A DNA stretch of 64,000 nt from NCBI RefSeq assembly GCF_011308835.1, contig NZ_JAAOHY010000008.1, positions 62,001-126,000 of the forward strand. Reading direction: 5' to 3'. Position numbers and translations under genes: made by a program. The stretch comes from Paracoccus xiamenensis. GTDB lineage: Bacteria; Pseudomonadota; Alphaproteobacteria; Rhodobacterales; Rhodobacteraceae. Below are positions 43,963-53,210 of the stretch, in pieces. The notes below the pieces were generated by a model. It was not told the DNA's origin. It did not search any database and saw only the letters and a program-made list of their open reading frames with translations. Every line of letters begins with the position of its first letter. Within the stretch, counting starts at the first letter, position 1.

Positions 43963-44937
43963 TTATCCTTTGCGGATTGGCGATGTTTCGGGTGTGTCTT
44001 CGTTGATTGCGACCGCGCCGGTCCATGATCCATTCCGCGCCAGATCGCGCAGGATTTCGTTGGCGAGGTTTCGGATCAGGGACACAGCATTGGTCATCGG
44101 GCGTTCGGAGGAATGGGCAAGAAAGACCTGACGGCGCAGCGCGGGGACCATGTCCCAGGCGCGCAACTTGCCCTGTTGCGCCTCGGCGGCGATGGCGTTC
44201 TGCGGCAGGATGGAAAAGCCCATTCCTTCGCAGACGAGCGCCTTGATATTGGCATAGGAATCGACGTCGATCACGGCGTTCAATGCACGGCCATTCGCCG
44301 CCTGGGCCAGAAGGTCGCGCAATCCGTGGCCCTCGGCTGGAAGGATCAGCGGGGCCGCAATCGCATCCGCGAAATTGATGGCTCCGCCGGGTTCCGGCAG
44401 CATCTCATAAGGCGTGGGTTGCGCAGGCCCGAAGAATTGTAATGCCTCCTCCAGCACGGGTTCGGTCGTCACGCCCTGTTCATCGGCGGCGCCGTACAGA
44501 ACCGCCAGATCGATGCGGGCATCGTGCAGCCATTCCAGAACAAAGCCGCTCATCGCTTCGGCAATGCGCAGGCGGATCTTCGGATAGCGCTGATGCGTGG
44601 CGGTAATCAGCGGTACGGCAAGGATCTGGGCGATGGTGCCGGGCAGGCCGATCCGGACATCGCCGCTGGGGTCTTTCAGATTGCCGCGGATCTCCTCCTC
44701 GGCGACGACAATCTGATCGAGGATCACGCGGGCATGGTGCAGCAGGGTCGTGCCCGCCTCGGTCGGTTCGACGCCGCGCGGGGTGCGAAACAAAAGCTCT
44801 GTCCCCAGATGCGCTTCCATGTTGCGGATATGCAGCGACAATGCGGGCTGCGCGACATTCAGAACGCCCGCCGCGCGGGTGATAGAGCCCTGTTCAACGA
44901 TGGCCACGAAATAGCGAAGCTGCCTGAGGTCGATCAT
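43963..44937 (-). CDS. LysR-family transcriptional regulator
   Basis: 324-residue regulator. The N-terminal winged helix reads MIDLRQLRYFVAIVEQGSITRAAGVLNVAQPALSLHIRNMEAHLGTELLFRTPRGVEPTEAG; the periplasmic-binding-like effector domain occupies about residues 90-300. I chose the ATG at 44937 (CGGAA upstream); 44952 is an alternative that adds five residues. It is divergent from the acyl-CoA dehydrogenase operon, with a T-N11-A box between them, and cotranscribed with the fumarase. It should activate the C5-dicarboxylate operon on binding a pathway acid or CoA ester. Confidence 0.93.
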   Translation of the reverse strand: MIDLRQLRYFVAIVEQGSITRAAGVLNVAQPALSLHIRNMEAHLGTELLFRTPRGVEPTEAGTTLLHHARVILDQIVVAEEEIRGNLKDPSGDVRIGLPGTIAQILAVPLITATHQRYPKIRLRIAEAMSGFVLEWLHDARIDLAVLYGAADEQGVTTEPVLEEALQFFGPAQPTPYEMLPEPGGAINFADAIAAPLILPAEGHGLRDLLAQAANGRALNAVIDVDSYANIKALVCEGMGFSILPQNAIAAEAQQGKLRAWDMVPALRRQVFLAHSSERPMTNAVSLIRNLANEILRDLARNGSWTGAVAINEDTPETSPIRKG

Positions 44938-44961
44938 GTGTTCCGACGCCATACTGATGCG

Positions 44962-44980
44962 TTATAGAGATCATCCATAA
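44962..44980. promoter_or_regulatory. LysR box TTAT-N11-ATAA
   Basis: TTAT (44962-44965) and ATAA (44977-44980) are separated by exactly 11 bases, the canonical T-N11-A arrangement, in the 108-base divergent region between the LysR and acyl-CoA dehydrogenase genes. Confidence 0.65.
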
Positions 44981-45045
44981 CATATATTTGATGTATTCCG
45001 AAATGGCGGTCAATCTGCCTGCATATTGATGCAGGAGGGGACGCC

Positions 45046-46212
45046 ATGGCCTATCATCGCCCGGAAGACGAACATCAGGATATCCGCGATGCGGTTCGCG
45101 CGCTTTGCGCCGAGTTCCCCGAGGAATATCACCGCAAGATCGACGAGGCCCGTGCCTATCCCGAGGAATTTGTGGATGCGCTGACCCGTGCGGGCTGGAT
45201 GGCGGCGCTGATCCCCGAGGAATATGGCGGGTCGGGCCTTGGCCTGACAGAGGCGTCCGTCATCATGGAAGAAATCAACCGTGCAGGCGGCAATTCCGGC
45301 GCTTGTCACGGACAGATGTACAATATGAACACGCTGGTCCGGCACGGCTCGGAAGAACAGCGCCAGCGCTACCTGCCAAAGATCGCCAAAGGTGAATTGC
45401 GCCTGCAAAGCATGGGCGTGACCGAGCCGACGACCGGCACCGACACCACGAAGATCAAGACGACCGCCGTGAAGAAGGGCGACCGCTATGTCATCAACGG
45501 CCAGAAGGTCTGGATCAGCCGGGTGCAGCATTCCGACCTGATGATCCTGCTGGCGCGCACGACGCCCCTGGCAGATGTGAAGAAGAAATCCGAGGGCATG
45601 TCGATCTTCCTTGTCGATATCAAGGACGCGATGAAGTCGGGGATGGAGGTCAAGCCGATTGCCAACATGGTCAATCACGAGACCAATGAACTGTTCTTCG
45701 ACAATCTGGAAATCCCTGCCGAAAACCTGATCGGCGAGGAAGGGCAGGGCTTCAAATATATCCTGACCGGGCTGAACGCGGAACGCACGCTGATCGCGGC
45801 GGAATGCATCGGCGACGGCTACTGGTTCACCGACAAGGCGACTGCTTACGCGAATGAGCGCGTCGTGTTCGGCCGCCCGATCGGCCAGAACCAGGGCGTT
45901 CAATTCCCCATAGCCGAGGCCTTTATCGAGATCGAGGCCGCCAGCCTGATGCGGTGGGAGGCCTGCCGGCTGTATGACGCAGGCAAGCAATCCGGTGCGC
46001 AGGCGAACATGGCGAAATACCTTGCCGCCAAGGCCAGTTGGGAGGCCGCGAATGCCTGCATCCAGACCCATGGCGGCTTTGGTTTCGCCAATGAATACGA
46101 TGTCGAACGCAAGTTCCGCGAAACCCGGCTGTATCAGGTCGCGCCGATCTCGACCAACCTGATCCTGTCATATGTGGCCGAGCATATGCTGGGCCTGCCG
46201 AGGTCATTCTGA
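45046..46212 (+). CDS. Acyl-CoA dehydrogenase
   Basis: 388-residue FAD-dependent acyl-CoA dehydrogenase. LRLQSMGVTEPTTGTDTTKIKTTAV is the FAD/substrate segment, KVWISRVQHSDLMILLART the second and QTHGGFGFANEYDVERKFRETRLYQVAPISTN the C-terminal FAD block. The YEGTS position that holds the catalytic Glu in most family members reads YQVAP, with no Glu. Instead ILTGLNAERTLI has Glu246, the place used by isovaleryl-CoA dehydrogenase. It is the first gene of a five-gene operon; from context the substrate may be methylsuccinyl-CoA or another branched C5 dicarboxylyl-CoA. Confidence 0.9.
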   Translation: MAYHRPEDEHQDIRDAVRALCAEFPEEYHRKIDEARAYPEEFVDALTRAGWMAALIPEEYGGSGLGLTEASVIMEEINRAGGNSGACHGQMYNMNTLVRHGSEEQRQRYLPKIAKGELRLQSMGVTEPTTGTDTTKIKTTAVKKGDRYVINGQKVWISRVQHSDLMILLARTTPLADVKKKSEGMSIFLVDIKDAMKSGMEVKPIANMVNHETNELFFDNLEIPAENLIGEEGQGFKYILTGLNAERTLIAAECIGDGYWFTDKATAYANERVVFGRPIGQNQGVQFPIAEAFIEIEAASLMRWEACRLYDAGKQSGAQANMAKYLAAKASWEAANACIQTHGGFGFANEYDVERKFRETRLYQVAPISTNLILSYVAEHMLGLPRSF

Positions 46213-47318
46213 TGTCCGTGCTGCCTCTGGAAGGCCTGACCGTCGTCGCCATCGAACAGGCGGTCGCGGCCCCATTCACCACCTCGCGCCTTGCCGACGC
46301 TGGCGCGCGCGTCATCAAGATCGAACGGCCCGAGGGCGATTTCGCCCGTGGCTATGATGATGTGGCCAAGGGGCAGGCCAGCTATTTCGTCTGGCTGAAC
46401 CGGGGCAAGGAAAGCCATGTGCTGAATCTCGCCTCGCCCGAGGGCAAGGCCGAACTCGCCGCGTTGCTGAACGGGGCCGATGTGCTGGTCCAGAACCTGA
46501 AGCCCGGCGCGCTTGCACGGCTGGGTTTCGGGTTCGCGCGACTGGCGGCGGAATGGCCGCGGCTGATTACGTGCTCGATCTCGGGCTATGGCGAGGGCGG
46601 GCCTATGGCGGATCGCAAGGCCTATGACCTGCTGATCCAGGCGGAATCCGGGCTGTGCTCGATCACCGGCGGGCCGGAGGAACCGGCGCGCGTCGGCGTC
46701 TCGCTGGTCGATATCGCCACCGGCGCCACCGCCCATGCCGCCATTCTGGAGGCGCTGATCCGGCGCGGGATCACGGGGCAGGGGGCGAATATCCAGGTCT
46801 CGATGTTCGACGTGATGGCCGATTGGCTGACCGTGCCGCTGCTGAACCACGAAGGCGGCAAGTCGCCCAAGCGCCTCGGTCTCGCGCATCCTTCGATCTC
46901 ACCTTACAGCGTGTTCACCTGCAAGGACGGTGCGCAGATTCTGATCTCGGTTCAAAGCGACCGCGAGTTCGCCAAGCTGGCCGATATTTTCATCGGCCGC
47001 CCCGAATTGGCCCGCGATCCCCGCTTTGCGACCAACGTCGCCCGCGTCGCCAATCGGCCAGAAACCGATGCCGCCGTGGCAGAGGCCTTCGCGCGGATGA
47101 CAGCGGATGAGGCGACCGAGGCGCTGATCGCGGCCGATGTGGCCTTTGCTGCGGTAAATGACATGGCCGGGCTGTCGCAGCATCCGCATCTGCGTCGGAT
47201 CAGCGTTGAGACCCCGAACGGCCCGGTCAGCTACCCGGCCCCGGCGACCATCTTCGTCGGCGAGGAACGGCAATATGGCGCAGTGCCGGGTATCGGCGAA
47301 AAGGGGGGCGAGGCATGA
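46212..47318 (+). CDS. CaiB/BaiF (class III) CoA-transferase
   Basis: 368-residue class III CoA-transferase. The N-terminal domain reads LEGLTVVAIEQAVAAPFTTSRLADAGARVIKIERPEGDFARGYD; LNRGKESHVLNLASPEGKAEL follows, then SCSISGYGEGGPMADRKAYDLLIQAESGLCSITG. The catalytic Asp is that of KAYDLLIQAE. It transfers CoA from a donor such as succinyl-CoA to a carboxylate, activating the acid. The start overlaps the dehydrogenase stop by one base. Relatives include succinyl-CoA:mesaconate and itaconate CoA-transferases. Confidence 0.92.
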   Translation: MSVLPLEGLTVVAIEQAVAAPFTTSRLADAGARVIKIERPEGDFARGYDDVAKGQASYFVWLNRGKESHVLNLASPEGKAELAALLNGADVLVQNLKPGALARLGFGFARLAAEWPRLITCSISGYGEGGPMADRKAYDLLIQAESGLCSITGGPEEPARVGVSLVDIATGATAHAAILEALIRRGITGQGANIQVSMFDVMADWLTVPLLNHEGGKSPKRLGLAHPSISPYSVFTCKDGAQILISVQSDREFAKLADIFIGRPELARDPRFATNVARVANRPETDAAVAEAFARMTADEATEALIAADVAFAAVNDMAGLSQHPHLRRISVETPNGPVSYPAPATIFVGEERQYGAVPGIGEKGGEA

Positions 47319-48148
47319 TTGACATCGAACATCTGCGCCAGTGGATCGGGAAAGAGGAAACGCAGTCCGAACTGCTGACCGAGGCGATGACGCAGCGGTT
47401 CATGGCAACCTTCGATCAGGGCGGCACGGTCAGCAATGGTGATGCCGCGCCGGTGATGATCCACCTTTGTCTGGCGCCGCCTGCCGCGCCGACCGCGCAA
47501 CTTGGACCCGATGGCCACCCGGCGCGCGGCGGCTTTCTGCCGCCGGTTCCGCTGCCGCGCCGGATGTGGGCGGGCGGTGCCTTCACCTTCCATGACGTGA
47601 TCCGCGTGGGCGAGATGGTCTCGCGGCACTCGACGATCCGCGAGGTGACGATGAAAGAGGGACGGACCGGCACGCTTTGCTTTGTGACGGTCGATCATCG
47701 CATTGAAAGCGACGGCCGGCTGGTGATCGAGGAGCGGCAGGATATCGTTTACCGTGGCGTGGACGCCCGAGGCGCCGCGAAGGGGACGCCCGAACCCGCC
47801 GCGCCGGGCCCGCATCGCGTGGTCGTCACCTCTTCTGCGCCGCTGCTGTTTCGCTATTCCGCGCTGACCTTTAACGGGCACCGCATCCATTACGACAGCC
47901 CCTATGTCCGCGAGGAAGAACACTATCCCGGCCTGATCGTCCACGGCCCGATGCAGGCGACGATGCTGATGCAATATGCCGAGCAGCTGCACGGCAGGCC
48001 GCCCGCGCGGTTCGACTTCCGCTCGCTTTCGCCGCTGTTCGACATTGCCGATTTCACCCTGAATGCCGAGGAAGATGGTGACGGGCTGCGGCTTTGGACC
48101 AGCTATGTGGATGGCCCCGTGGCGATGGAGGCGCGGGCGGCATGGTAG
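47315..48148 (+). CDS. MaoC-like dehydratase, mesaconyl-C4-CoA hydratase (HTD2) type
   Basis: 277-residue double-hotdog hydratase. The N-terminal half includes PPVPLPRRMWAGGAFTFHDVIRVGEMVSRHSTI, the C-terminal half FRYSALTFNGHRIHYDSPYVREEEHYPGLIVHGPM with the catalytic Asp and His of the MaoC/HTD2 motif (YSALTFNGHRIHYD). Length and motif match mesaconyl-C4-CoA/itaconyl-CoA hydratases, which yield citramalyl-CoA for the lyase encoded next. The start overlaps the transferase stop (ATGA). Confidence 0.88.
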   Translation: MIDIEHLRQWIGKEETQSELLTEAMTQRFMATFDQGGTVSNGDAAPVMIHLCLAPPAAPTAQLGPDGHPARGGFLPPVPLPRRMWAGGAFTFHDVIRVGEMVSRHSTIREVTMKEGRTGTLCFVTVDHRIESDGRLVIEERQDIVYRGVDARGAAKGTPEPAAPGPHRVVVTSSAPLLFRYSALTFNGHRIHYDSPYVREEEHYPGLIVHGPMQATMLMQYAEQLHGRPPARFDFRSLSPLFDIADFTLNAEEDGDGLRLWTSYVDGPVAMEARAAW

Positions 48149-48933
48149 ATATATCCGCCATCCGCGCGCCGCTTTTCGTGCCCGCAAACCGCCCGGAACG
48201 TTTCGAAAAGGCGGCGGCGTCGGGAACCGACGCGGTCATCCTCGATCTGGAAGATGCCGTTGCCGCCGACGCCAAGGACGCCGCGCGTCAGGCGCTGCGC
48301 AAGGACTTCACCGACCTGCCGGTTATTGTGCGGATCAACGCCATCGGCACGCCACCCCATGCGGCAGATCTTCAGGCCATCGCCGCCCTGCGTCCCGCCG
48401 CGGTGATCCTGCCCAAGGCCGAGGATGCGGTCAGCGTTCAGCATGTGGCAGAAGCCGCAGGCGTCCCGGTGATCGCGTTGATCGAATCTGCCCATGGTCT
48501 TGCCAATTCCCGGCAGATCGCGGCGACGCCGGGGGTCGTTCGCCTTGCCTTTGGCTCGATCGATTTCTGCGCCGATCTCGGCTGCAACCATCTGCGCGAC
48601 GTGCTGTTGCCGGCGCGGTTTGAACTTGTATTGGCCTCGCGCCTTGCCGGGATCGCGGCACCTATCGACGGGGTGACGGCGCAGCTTGATGACCCCGAAG
48701 TCACCCGCGATGATGCAGCCCATGCCCGCGCGCTTGGGATGACCGGAAAACTGTGCATCCACCCCAAACAGATACCCGAGGTGATGCGCGCCTTCGCCCC
48801 AAGTGCCGCAGAAATTGACTGGGCACGGCGCGTTGTTGCCTCGGGCGATGGGGCGGTGTCAGTCGATGGGGCCATGGTCGATGAACCTGTCCGCATCCGT
48901 GCCCGCGCGATTCTGGCGCAGGTGCGGGAATGA
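48142..48933 (+). CDS. CitE-like (HpcH/HpaI) lyase, probable citramalyl-CoA lyase
   Basis: 263-residue TIM-barrel lyase. It shows RAPLFVPANRPERFEKAAASG, AVILDLEDAVAADAKDAAR (metal-binding Asp/Glu), VIVRINAIGTP, ALIESAHGLANS and FGSIDFCADLG. The C-terminal GMTGKLCIHPKQIPEV is the CitE/malyl-CoA lyase signature. It would cleave citramalyl-CoA to acetyl-CoA and pyruvate; malyl-CoA-type substrates are the alternative. The start at 48142 overlaps the hydratase stop, and the earlier frame from 48094 is antisense to family structure. Confidence 0.9.
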   Translation: MVDISAIRAPLFVPANRPERFEKAAASGTDAVILDLEDAVAADAKDAARQALRKDFTDLPVIVRINAIGTPPHAADLQAIAALRPAAVILPKAEDAVSVQHVAEAAGVPVIALIESAHGLANSRQIAATPGVVRLAFGSIDFCADLGCNHLRDVLLPARFELVLASRLAGIAAPIDGVTAQLDDPEVTRDDAAHARALGMTGKLCIHPKQIPEVMRAFAPSAAEIDWARRVVASGDGAVSVDGAMVDEPVRIRARAILAQVRE

Positions 48934-49628
48934 GCCAGCCGCAACTTATCCTGATCCCCGGCCTGTTGAATGACGCGGAACTTTGGCGCGATCAGGTGGC
49001 GGATCTGGCCTGCGTCGCCCGGCCCGTGGTTGCCGACATTACCCAAGGCGAGACGCTGGCCGCGCTTGCGCAGGACGTGCTGGCCATTGCCGAGCCGCGC
49101 TTTGCCCTTGCCGGCTTCTCGCTGGGCGGCATCGTCGCGCAGGAAATCATGCGCATCGCGCCCGAAAGGGTAGATCATCTGGCGCTGCTGGACACGACCA
49201 TGCTGCCGGACGCGCCCGAACGCGAGGCGGAACGCCGAAGGCTGGTCGCGCAGGCAGGAAATCGGGGTAAATTCCACGGCTTCGGGGAAAAACTGCTGCA
49301 AACCTATCTCGCGCCGGAGAACCTGCAGAATGCCGATATGGCCGAGCGGGTGCGCGGCATGACAGAGCGTCTCGGGCCCGAGGTCTTCATCCGTCAAAGC
49401 CTGATCGACCGTCCCGACAGCCGAAGCAGCCTGCGCCAAATCGTCTGCCCGACGCTGGTGCTGTGCGGGTCAGAGGATGTGCTGACGCCACCCGACCTGC
49501 ACCGTAAGATGGCGGTCGAGATCCCGAATTCGCAGTTGGTGATCGTCCCGGACAGCGGACACCTGACCCCAATCGAGCGACCGGATGCGGTTAGCGGTGC
49601 CTTGCGGTTGTTGCTGGCGCGCAAATGA
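48930..49628 (+). CDS. Alpha/beta-fold hydrolase
   Basis: 232-residue alpha/beta hydrolase: QLILIPGLLNDAELWRDQV gives the oxyanion region, LAGFSLGGIVAQEIM the nucleophile elbow (Ser in GFSLGG), CGSEDVLTPPDLH the acid and VPDSGHLTPIERP the catalytic His. It is a small soluble enzyme with no lid extension and no signal peptide. The start overlaps the lyase stop (ATGA), making it the last gene of the operon. It could hydrolyse a thioester or an ester of the pathway acid; function not certain. Confidence 0.85.
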   Translation: MSQPQLILIPGLLNDAELWRDQVADLACVARPVVADITQGETLAALAQDVLAIAEPRFALAGFSLGGIVAQEIMRIAPERVDHLALLDTTMLPDAPEREAERRRLVAQAGNRGKFHGFGEKLLQTYLAPENLQNADMAERVRGMTERLGPEVFIRQSLIDRPDSRSSLRQIVCPTLVLCGSEDVLTPPDLHRKMAVEIPNSQLVIVPDSGHLTPIERPDAVSGALRLLLARK

Positions 49629-49778
49629 CCAAGCCGAAACAGGAAAGCGGCGCGTCAGGATCCAGTGCAGTAAAACATTTCATTTGAGACAGCCTGAAGC
49701 CGACGCCGCGGCGGATCTGGCATTGTGAGGTGCCGGTCCTCAGCGCATCTCATCATGGATGGGCGCATCTTCATGGGG

Positions 49779-51995
49779 TCAGGTCTGTGTACCCTTCCGA
49801 AGCGGGCGGACATAGGAAAGCCATTCGCGCAGGGCCGCGGGTTGCACCGGCTTTCGCAGCAAAGAAATGTCCTGCATCTGGGCAAGATCGGCGACCTCGT
49901 CGCTGCGGTTCGCGGTGACCAGCAAGGCGCGGATGTCGCCGTATCGCGCGCGCAGCTTGGCGATGGTTTCAATGCCAGTCTTGCCGTGGTCCAACTGATA
50001 ATCCGCGATGATTGCGTCCGGGGTCTCGCCGATTTCCTCGATCAACTCGACGGCAACATCAAAATCCGAGGCCGGCAAGGGACTGATGCCCCATTGGTCA
50101 AGCAGCAGAACCATTGCGTCCAGTACCGCAGGTTCATTCTCGACCACGAGGACGATCATGTCAGAAAAGGGTCGGGCGGCCGTTTCGTCAATCGCGTGAT
50201 CATGCTGGTCGATCTGGGGCAGGGGGGCTTGGTCAAGCGTCAGGCGGAAAACGGTTCCGCGCCCCTCCCAACTGTCCAATGAAAGTTGATGGTCCAGCAG
50301 CATGGCCGCGCGTTTGACGATGGACAGACCCAGACCCATTCCGGCAGTCTGAGCCATTCCGGTGTCAAGACGATGAAATTCCTCGAAAATTGCCTCGCGT
50401 TCTGAAACCGGGATGCCGGGGCCGGTGTCCCAGACCTCGATGCGTATCTGTCCATTGGGCAGATGACGCGCGCCGAACAAAACCTTGCCTCGTGCGGTAT
50501 AAGTAATGGCGTTGACCACAAGGTTCTGGATCACCCGCTGCAGATAGCCGGGATCGCTGAGGACGATGGCACGGGTCGGAACGACGCGGAGCGAAATCCC
50601 CTTGCGTGCTGCGGTTTCGCGATAATCGGCGGCTATGCTGGCAAAAAGCGCGCCGAGGTCGATCCGGCTGTGCTGAACATTCGTCGCGCCCTCCAGTCGC
50701 GAGATATCCAGCAGCGCGTGCAGGATCGCCTCGACCGAGGAAAAGGCGCTTTCGATGCGCTGCATCAGCATCGCTTCGCGTGCCGGCAATGCGTCGGGCT
50801 GGACCGAGGCCATGAACAGCTTGGCCGCATTCAGCGGTTGCAGCAGGTCATGGCTGGCGGCGGCGAGGAAGCGGGTCTTGGCCTGATTGGCCCGCAGTGC
50901 CTCATCTCGGGCCGATCTCATCTCCAGCGTGCGCCGGCGGACGCGCGCCTCCAGCGTTTCGTTGGTCTTGGCAAGGGCCGTCTGCGCCCGGCGTTCGCCT
51001 GTCACGTCGGAAAAGCTGACCACGAAGCCGCCGTTTGGCATGGCACGCATGGCCAGGGTCAGATGATGACCGCCACGGGTCAAAAGCTCGTCCCGCAGCG
51101 GGCGTTGAGATTCCTGATTGTTCACCCATTGCATGATCCGGTCGATCTTCTCGACACGCTGAAACACGCCATGCTTGCGAAGGATTTCGACCAGCTGATG
51201 AAAATCGGCGCCGACCTGCATGATCTCGGCGGGCAGCGGCAGCAGATCCAGCAGGCGGATATTCCACGCAAGAAGCAACCGGTTCGCGTCGAAGGTGGCG
51301 ACGCCTTGGTCGAGGTGATCCAGCGTGGCGCGGACAAGCTGGCTTTGCGCATCGAGCAGCTTGTCGCGTTCCAGCCTTTCGCGACGGACGGTGACGGTGA
51401 CCTCTGTCTGAAGGATGGCCGTGCCACCGTTCGAGGTTGGCCTTTCCGAGACCTGAATCCAGCGGTCGCCCGTCAGTTCCAGAATGAATCCCACCTGCAA
51501 TTCCAGATGCCGCGCGCGGCGCTCGGCCAGCCATTCGCCGCGCGACTTGCCCTCGCTGGGAAGAAGCGCTGACGATTGCGAGACAAGACTGAAATAGTCA
51601 TCCAGAAGCAGGCCGGGCGTGACCTTTTGACGAATGTCCGGGAACAGCCGGGCAAAGCGGCTGTTCGACATGATCAGGCGGTTGTCATGGCCGAACAGCG
51701 CAAAGCCTTCGCGCACCGCCTCCAGCGCGTCGGCCAGGTCGGCGCGGGCGCTTTCGGCCTCGTGCCGCGCGCGGTCCAGGCGCGAACGCGACTGGTTCAA
51801 CTGGTCCATCGCCTGTTCAAGATCATGCGTGCGTGCGCGGACCTTGGCTTCCAGTGCGGCGGCCGTATGGAAGTAGTTATAGGCGGTGTCGGCGCTGGCG
51901 GACTCAACCCGTTTCATCAGCGCGGTGACGATCTGGCTGAGCTTTTCCAGCTTGCGTTCCGGGCTGTCGTCGGGGCGCAGCAGCTTTCTATGCAT
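49779..51995 (-). CDS. Hybrid sensor histidine kinase/response regulator (ErcS-like)
   Basis: 738-residue soluble hybrid kinase without TM segments. Order: N-terminal coiled coil (about 1-95), two PAS-like domains (about 95-200 and 215-330), second coiled coil, HisKA with FLAAASHDLLQPLNAAKLF (His382), ATPase domain (WDTGPGIPVSEREAIFEEF and GMGLGLSIV) and a C-terminal receiver with Asp665 in IIADYQLDHG. I place the start at 51995, with GAGGA upstream; 52007 is possible. Coupling to a FIST sensor and a LuxR-type regulator, beside alcohol-oxidation genes, matches the ErcS/ErcS' kinases controlling PQQ-dependent ethanol oxidation in pseudomonads. Confidence 0.88.
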   Translation of the reverse strand: MHRKLLRPDDSPERKLEKLSQIVTALMKRVESASADTAYNYFHTAAALEAKVRARTHDLEQAMDQLNQSRSRLDRARHEAESARADLADALEAVREGFALFGHDNRLIMSNSRFARLFPDIRQKVTPGLLLDDYFSLVSQSSALLPSEGKSRGEWLAERRARHLELQVGFILELTGDRWIQVSERPTSNGGTAILQTEVTVTVRRERLERDKLLDAQSQLVRATLDHLDQGVATFDANRLLLAWNIRLLDLLPLPAEIMQVGADFHQLVEILRKHGVFQRVEKIDRIMQWVNNQESQRPLRDELLTRGGHHLTLAMRAMPNGGFVVSFSDVTGERRAQTALAKTNETLEARVRRRTLEMRSARDEALRANQAKTRFLAAASHDLLQPLNAAKLFMASVQPDALPAREAMLMQRIESAFSSVEAILHALLDISRLEGATNVQHSRIDLGALFASIAADYRETAARKGISLRVVPTRAIVLSDPGYLQRVIQNLVVNAITYTARGKVLFGARHLPNGQIRIEVWDTGPGIPVSEREAIFEEFHRLDTGMAQTAGMGLGLSIVKRAAMLLDHQLSLDSWEGRGTVFRLTLDQAPLPQIDQHDHAIDETAARPFSDMIVLVVENEPAVLDAMVLLLDQWGISPLPASDFDVAVELIEEIGETPDAIIADYQLDHGKTGIETIAKLRARYGDIRALLVTANRSDEVADLAQMQDISLLRKPVQPAALREWLSYVRPLRKGTQT

Positions 51996-53133
51996 CGCCG
52001 TCCTCATCCGCGAAGATCGCGACGCCGGTGAAGGTCTGGTTCACATGCATGGCGCCGTGCTGTTCGCCGTAGGTATTGAACCCGAGAACACGATAGCGCC
52101 GCATCAGGTCCGACATTTCCGCGACCCGCTGGGATGAGGTGATCTCGATCTTACGCAGCACGCAATCGAAACCGATCATCGCTTCGGGCCTGCGGCCATC
52201 GACGATACGCGCCAGCGATTCTTCCAGATGGTGCAGCAGGTCGTGCCGTTCGGCCATGGTCAGCACCAGCCCCTGATCCACGGCCGAGAAAAAGCGGATC
52301 TCGCCGTTCTCCTCGATCTTCTGGATCGCCCTGACGTGATAGTCGCCGCCCGCCTGAACCAGAACCGGGTGGGATGCGAAGTGGAACGGCGAAAGCTGGC
52401 TGGTCGAGTTTCCGATCAGGCGCGCATATTCCTCAGCGGCGGGTTCGTCGTTGATGCGCGACACCACGCGCGCCGCAGGATCGGCTTCGGTCACCACCAT
52501 CCGGGTCGGTCCGGGCGAGAAATTCTCGATACGAAAAACCTGGATCGGCAGGCGAGACCGGACAAGCGTCAGGATCGAGATGTTCTTGTGGAATGCGCCG
52601 TCCCAAAGCAGCCGGGTTTCCGAAAATTCCAGCCCGTCGCCGGCCGAGCCGCCGAAATGGGCGATATCGCCTAGACTGGGGCTGACCGCGCTGATGACGC
52701 GGTCCTCGTGTCGCGCCAGCCCGTCATTCAGCAGGAAGGCGAAACGGTGGGGCAGGGTGGCGGGGTTGCCCTGTTCCGCCGCGATCAGGTCCAGCACCTT
52801 GCCGGCCAACTGGTCGGGCGCCTCTTCCGGGTCGATGCAGGTTGCGCTGACCGAGAAGTTCTCTGCCGAAAAAGCAACCGCTACGACCGAATTGTCGCGC
52901 ATGCCTGCGGGTGTGATTTCGCCCGCCGTCGTGCAGCCGATGATCAGCGTGTCAGGGAAGGCCTGCGTGGCGGCTGCGGCAAATTCGGGGCGGGCATATT
53001 CCGGTGACAGGAACAGGCACAGCAGCGCAAGCTTCCGCCCCCCGATACCGTCGGCGATCTCGCTTATTGCCTGCGTGGGATCCGGCGCGGCGGACCAGCT
53101 GCGCAGGATGATCTGGCCGGTGTGACCGCTCAT
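51988..53133 (-). CDS. FIST N- and C-domain signal transduction protein
   Basis: 381-residue cytoplasmic sensor. The FIST N-terminal domain includes LIIGCTTAGEITPAGMRDNSVVAVAFS; the FIST C-terminal domain includes SNRRPEAMIGFDCVLR-type segment (here GRRPEAMIGFDCVLRKIEI) and GFNTYGEQHGAMHVNQTF, the usual ending. FIST proteins bind small molecules and partner kinases. I place the start at 53133 rather than 53166, because GGGGAGGGG lies upstream of it. The stop overlaps the kinase start by eight bases. It probably senses an alcohol, aldehyde or NO-like signal for the hybrid kinase. Confidence 0.88.
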   Translation of the reverse strand: MSGHTGQIILRSWSAAPDPTQAISEIADGIGGRKLALLCLFLSPEYARPEFAAAATQAFPDTLIIGCTTAGEITPAGMRDNSVVAVAFSAENFSVSATCIDPEEAPDQLAGKVLDLIAAEQGNPATLPHRFAFLLNDGLARHEDRVISAVSPSLGDIAHFGGSAGDGLEFSETRLLWDGAFHKNISILTLVRSRLPIQVFRIENFSPGPTRMVVTEADPAARVVSRINDEPAAEEYARLIGNSTSQLSPFHFASHPVLVQAGGDYHVRAIQKIEENGEIRFFSAVDQGLVLTMAERHDLLHHLEESLARIVDGRRPEAMIGFDCVLRKIEITSSQRVAEMSDLMRRYRVLGFNTYGEQHGAMHVNQTFTGVAIFADEDGDA

Positions 53134-53210
53134 GCGATGCCCTGACCCCTCCCCTGATCGCAGCATTTTCGCGATGTTAGGCCCGGTGATGCGCTGATGG
53201 CAAGCCGGGC

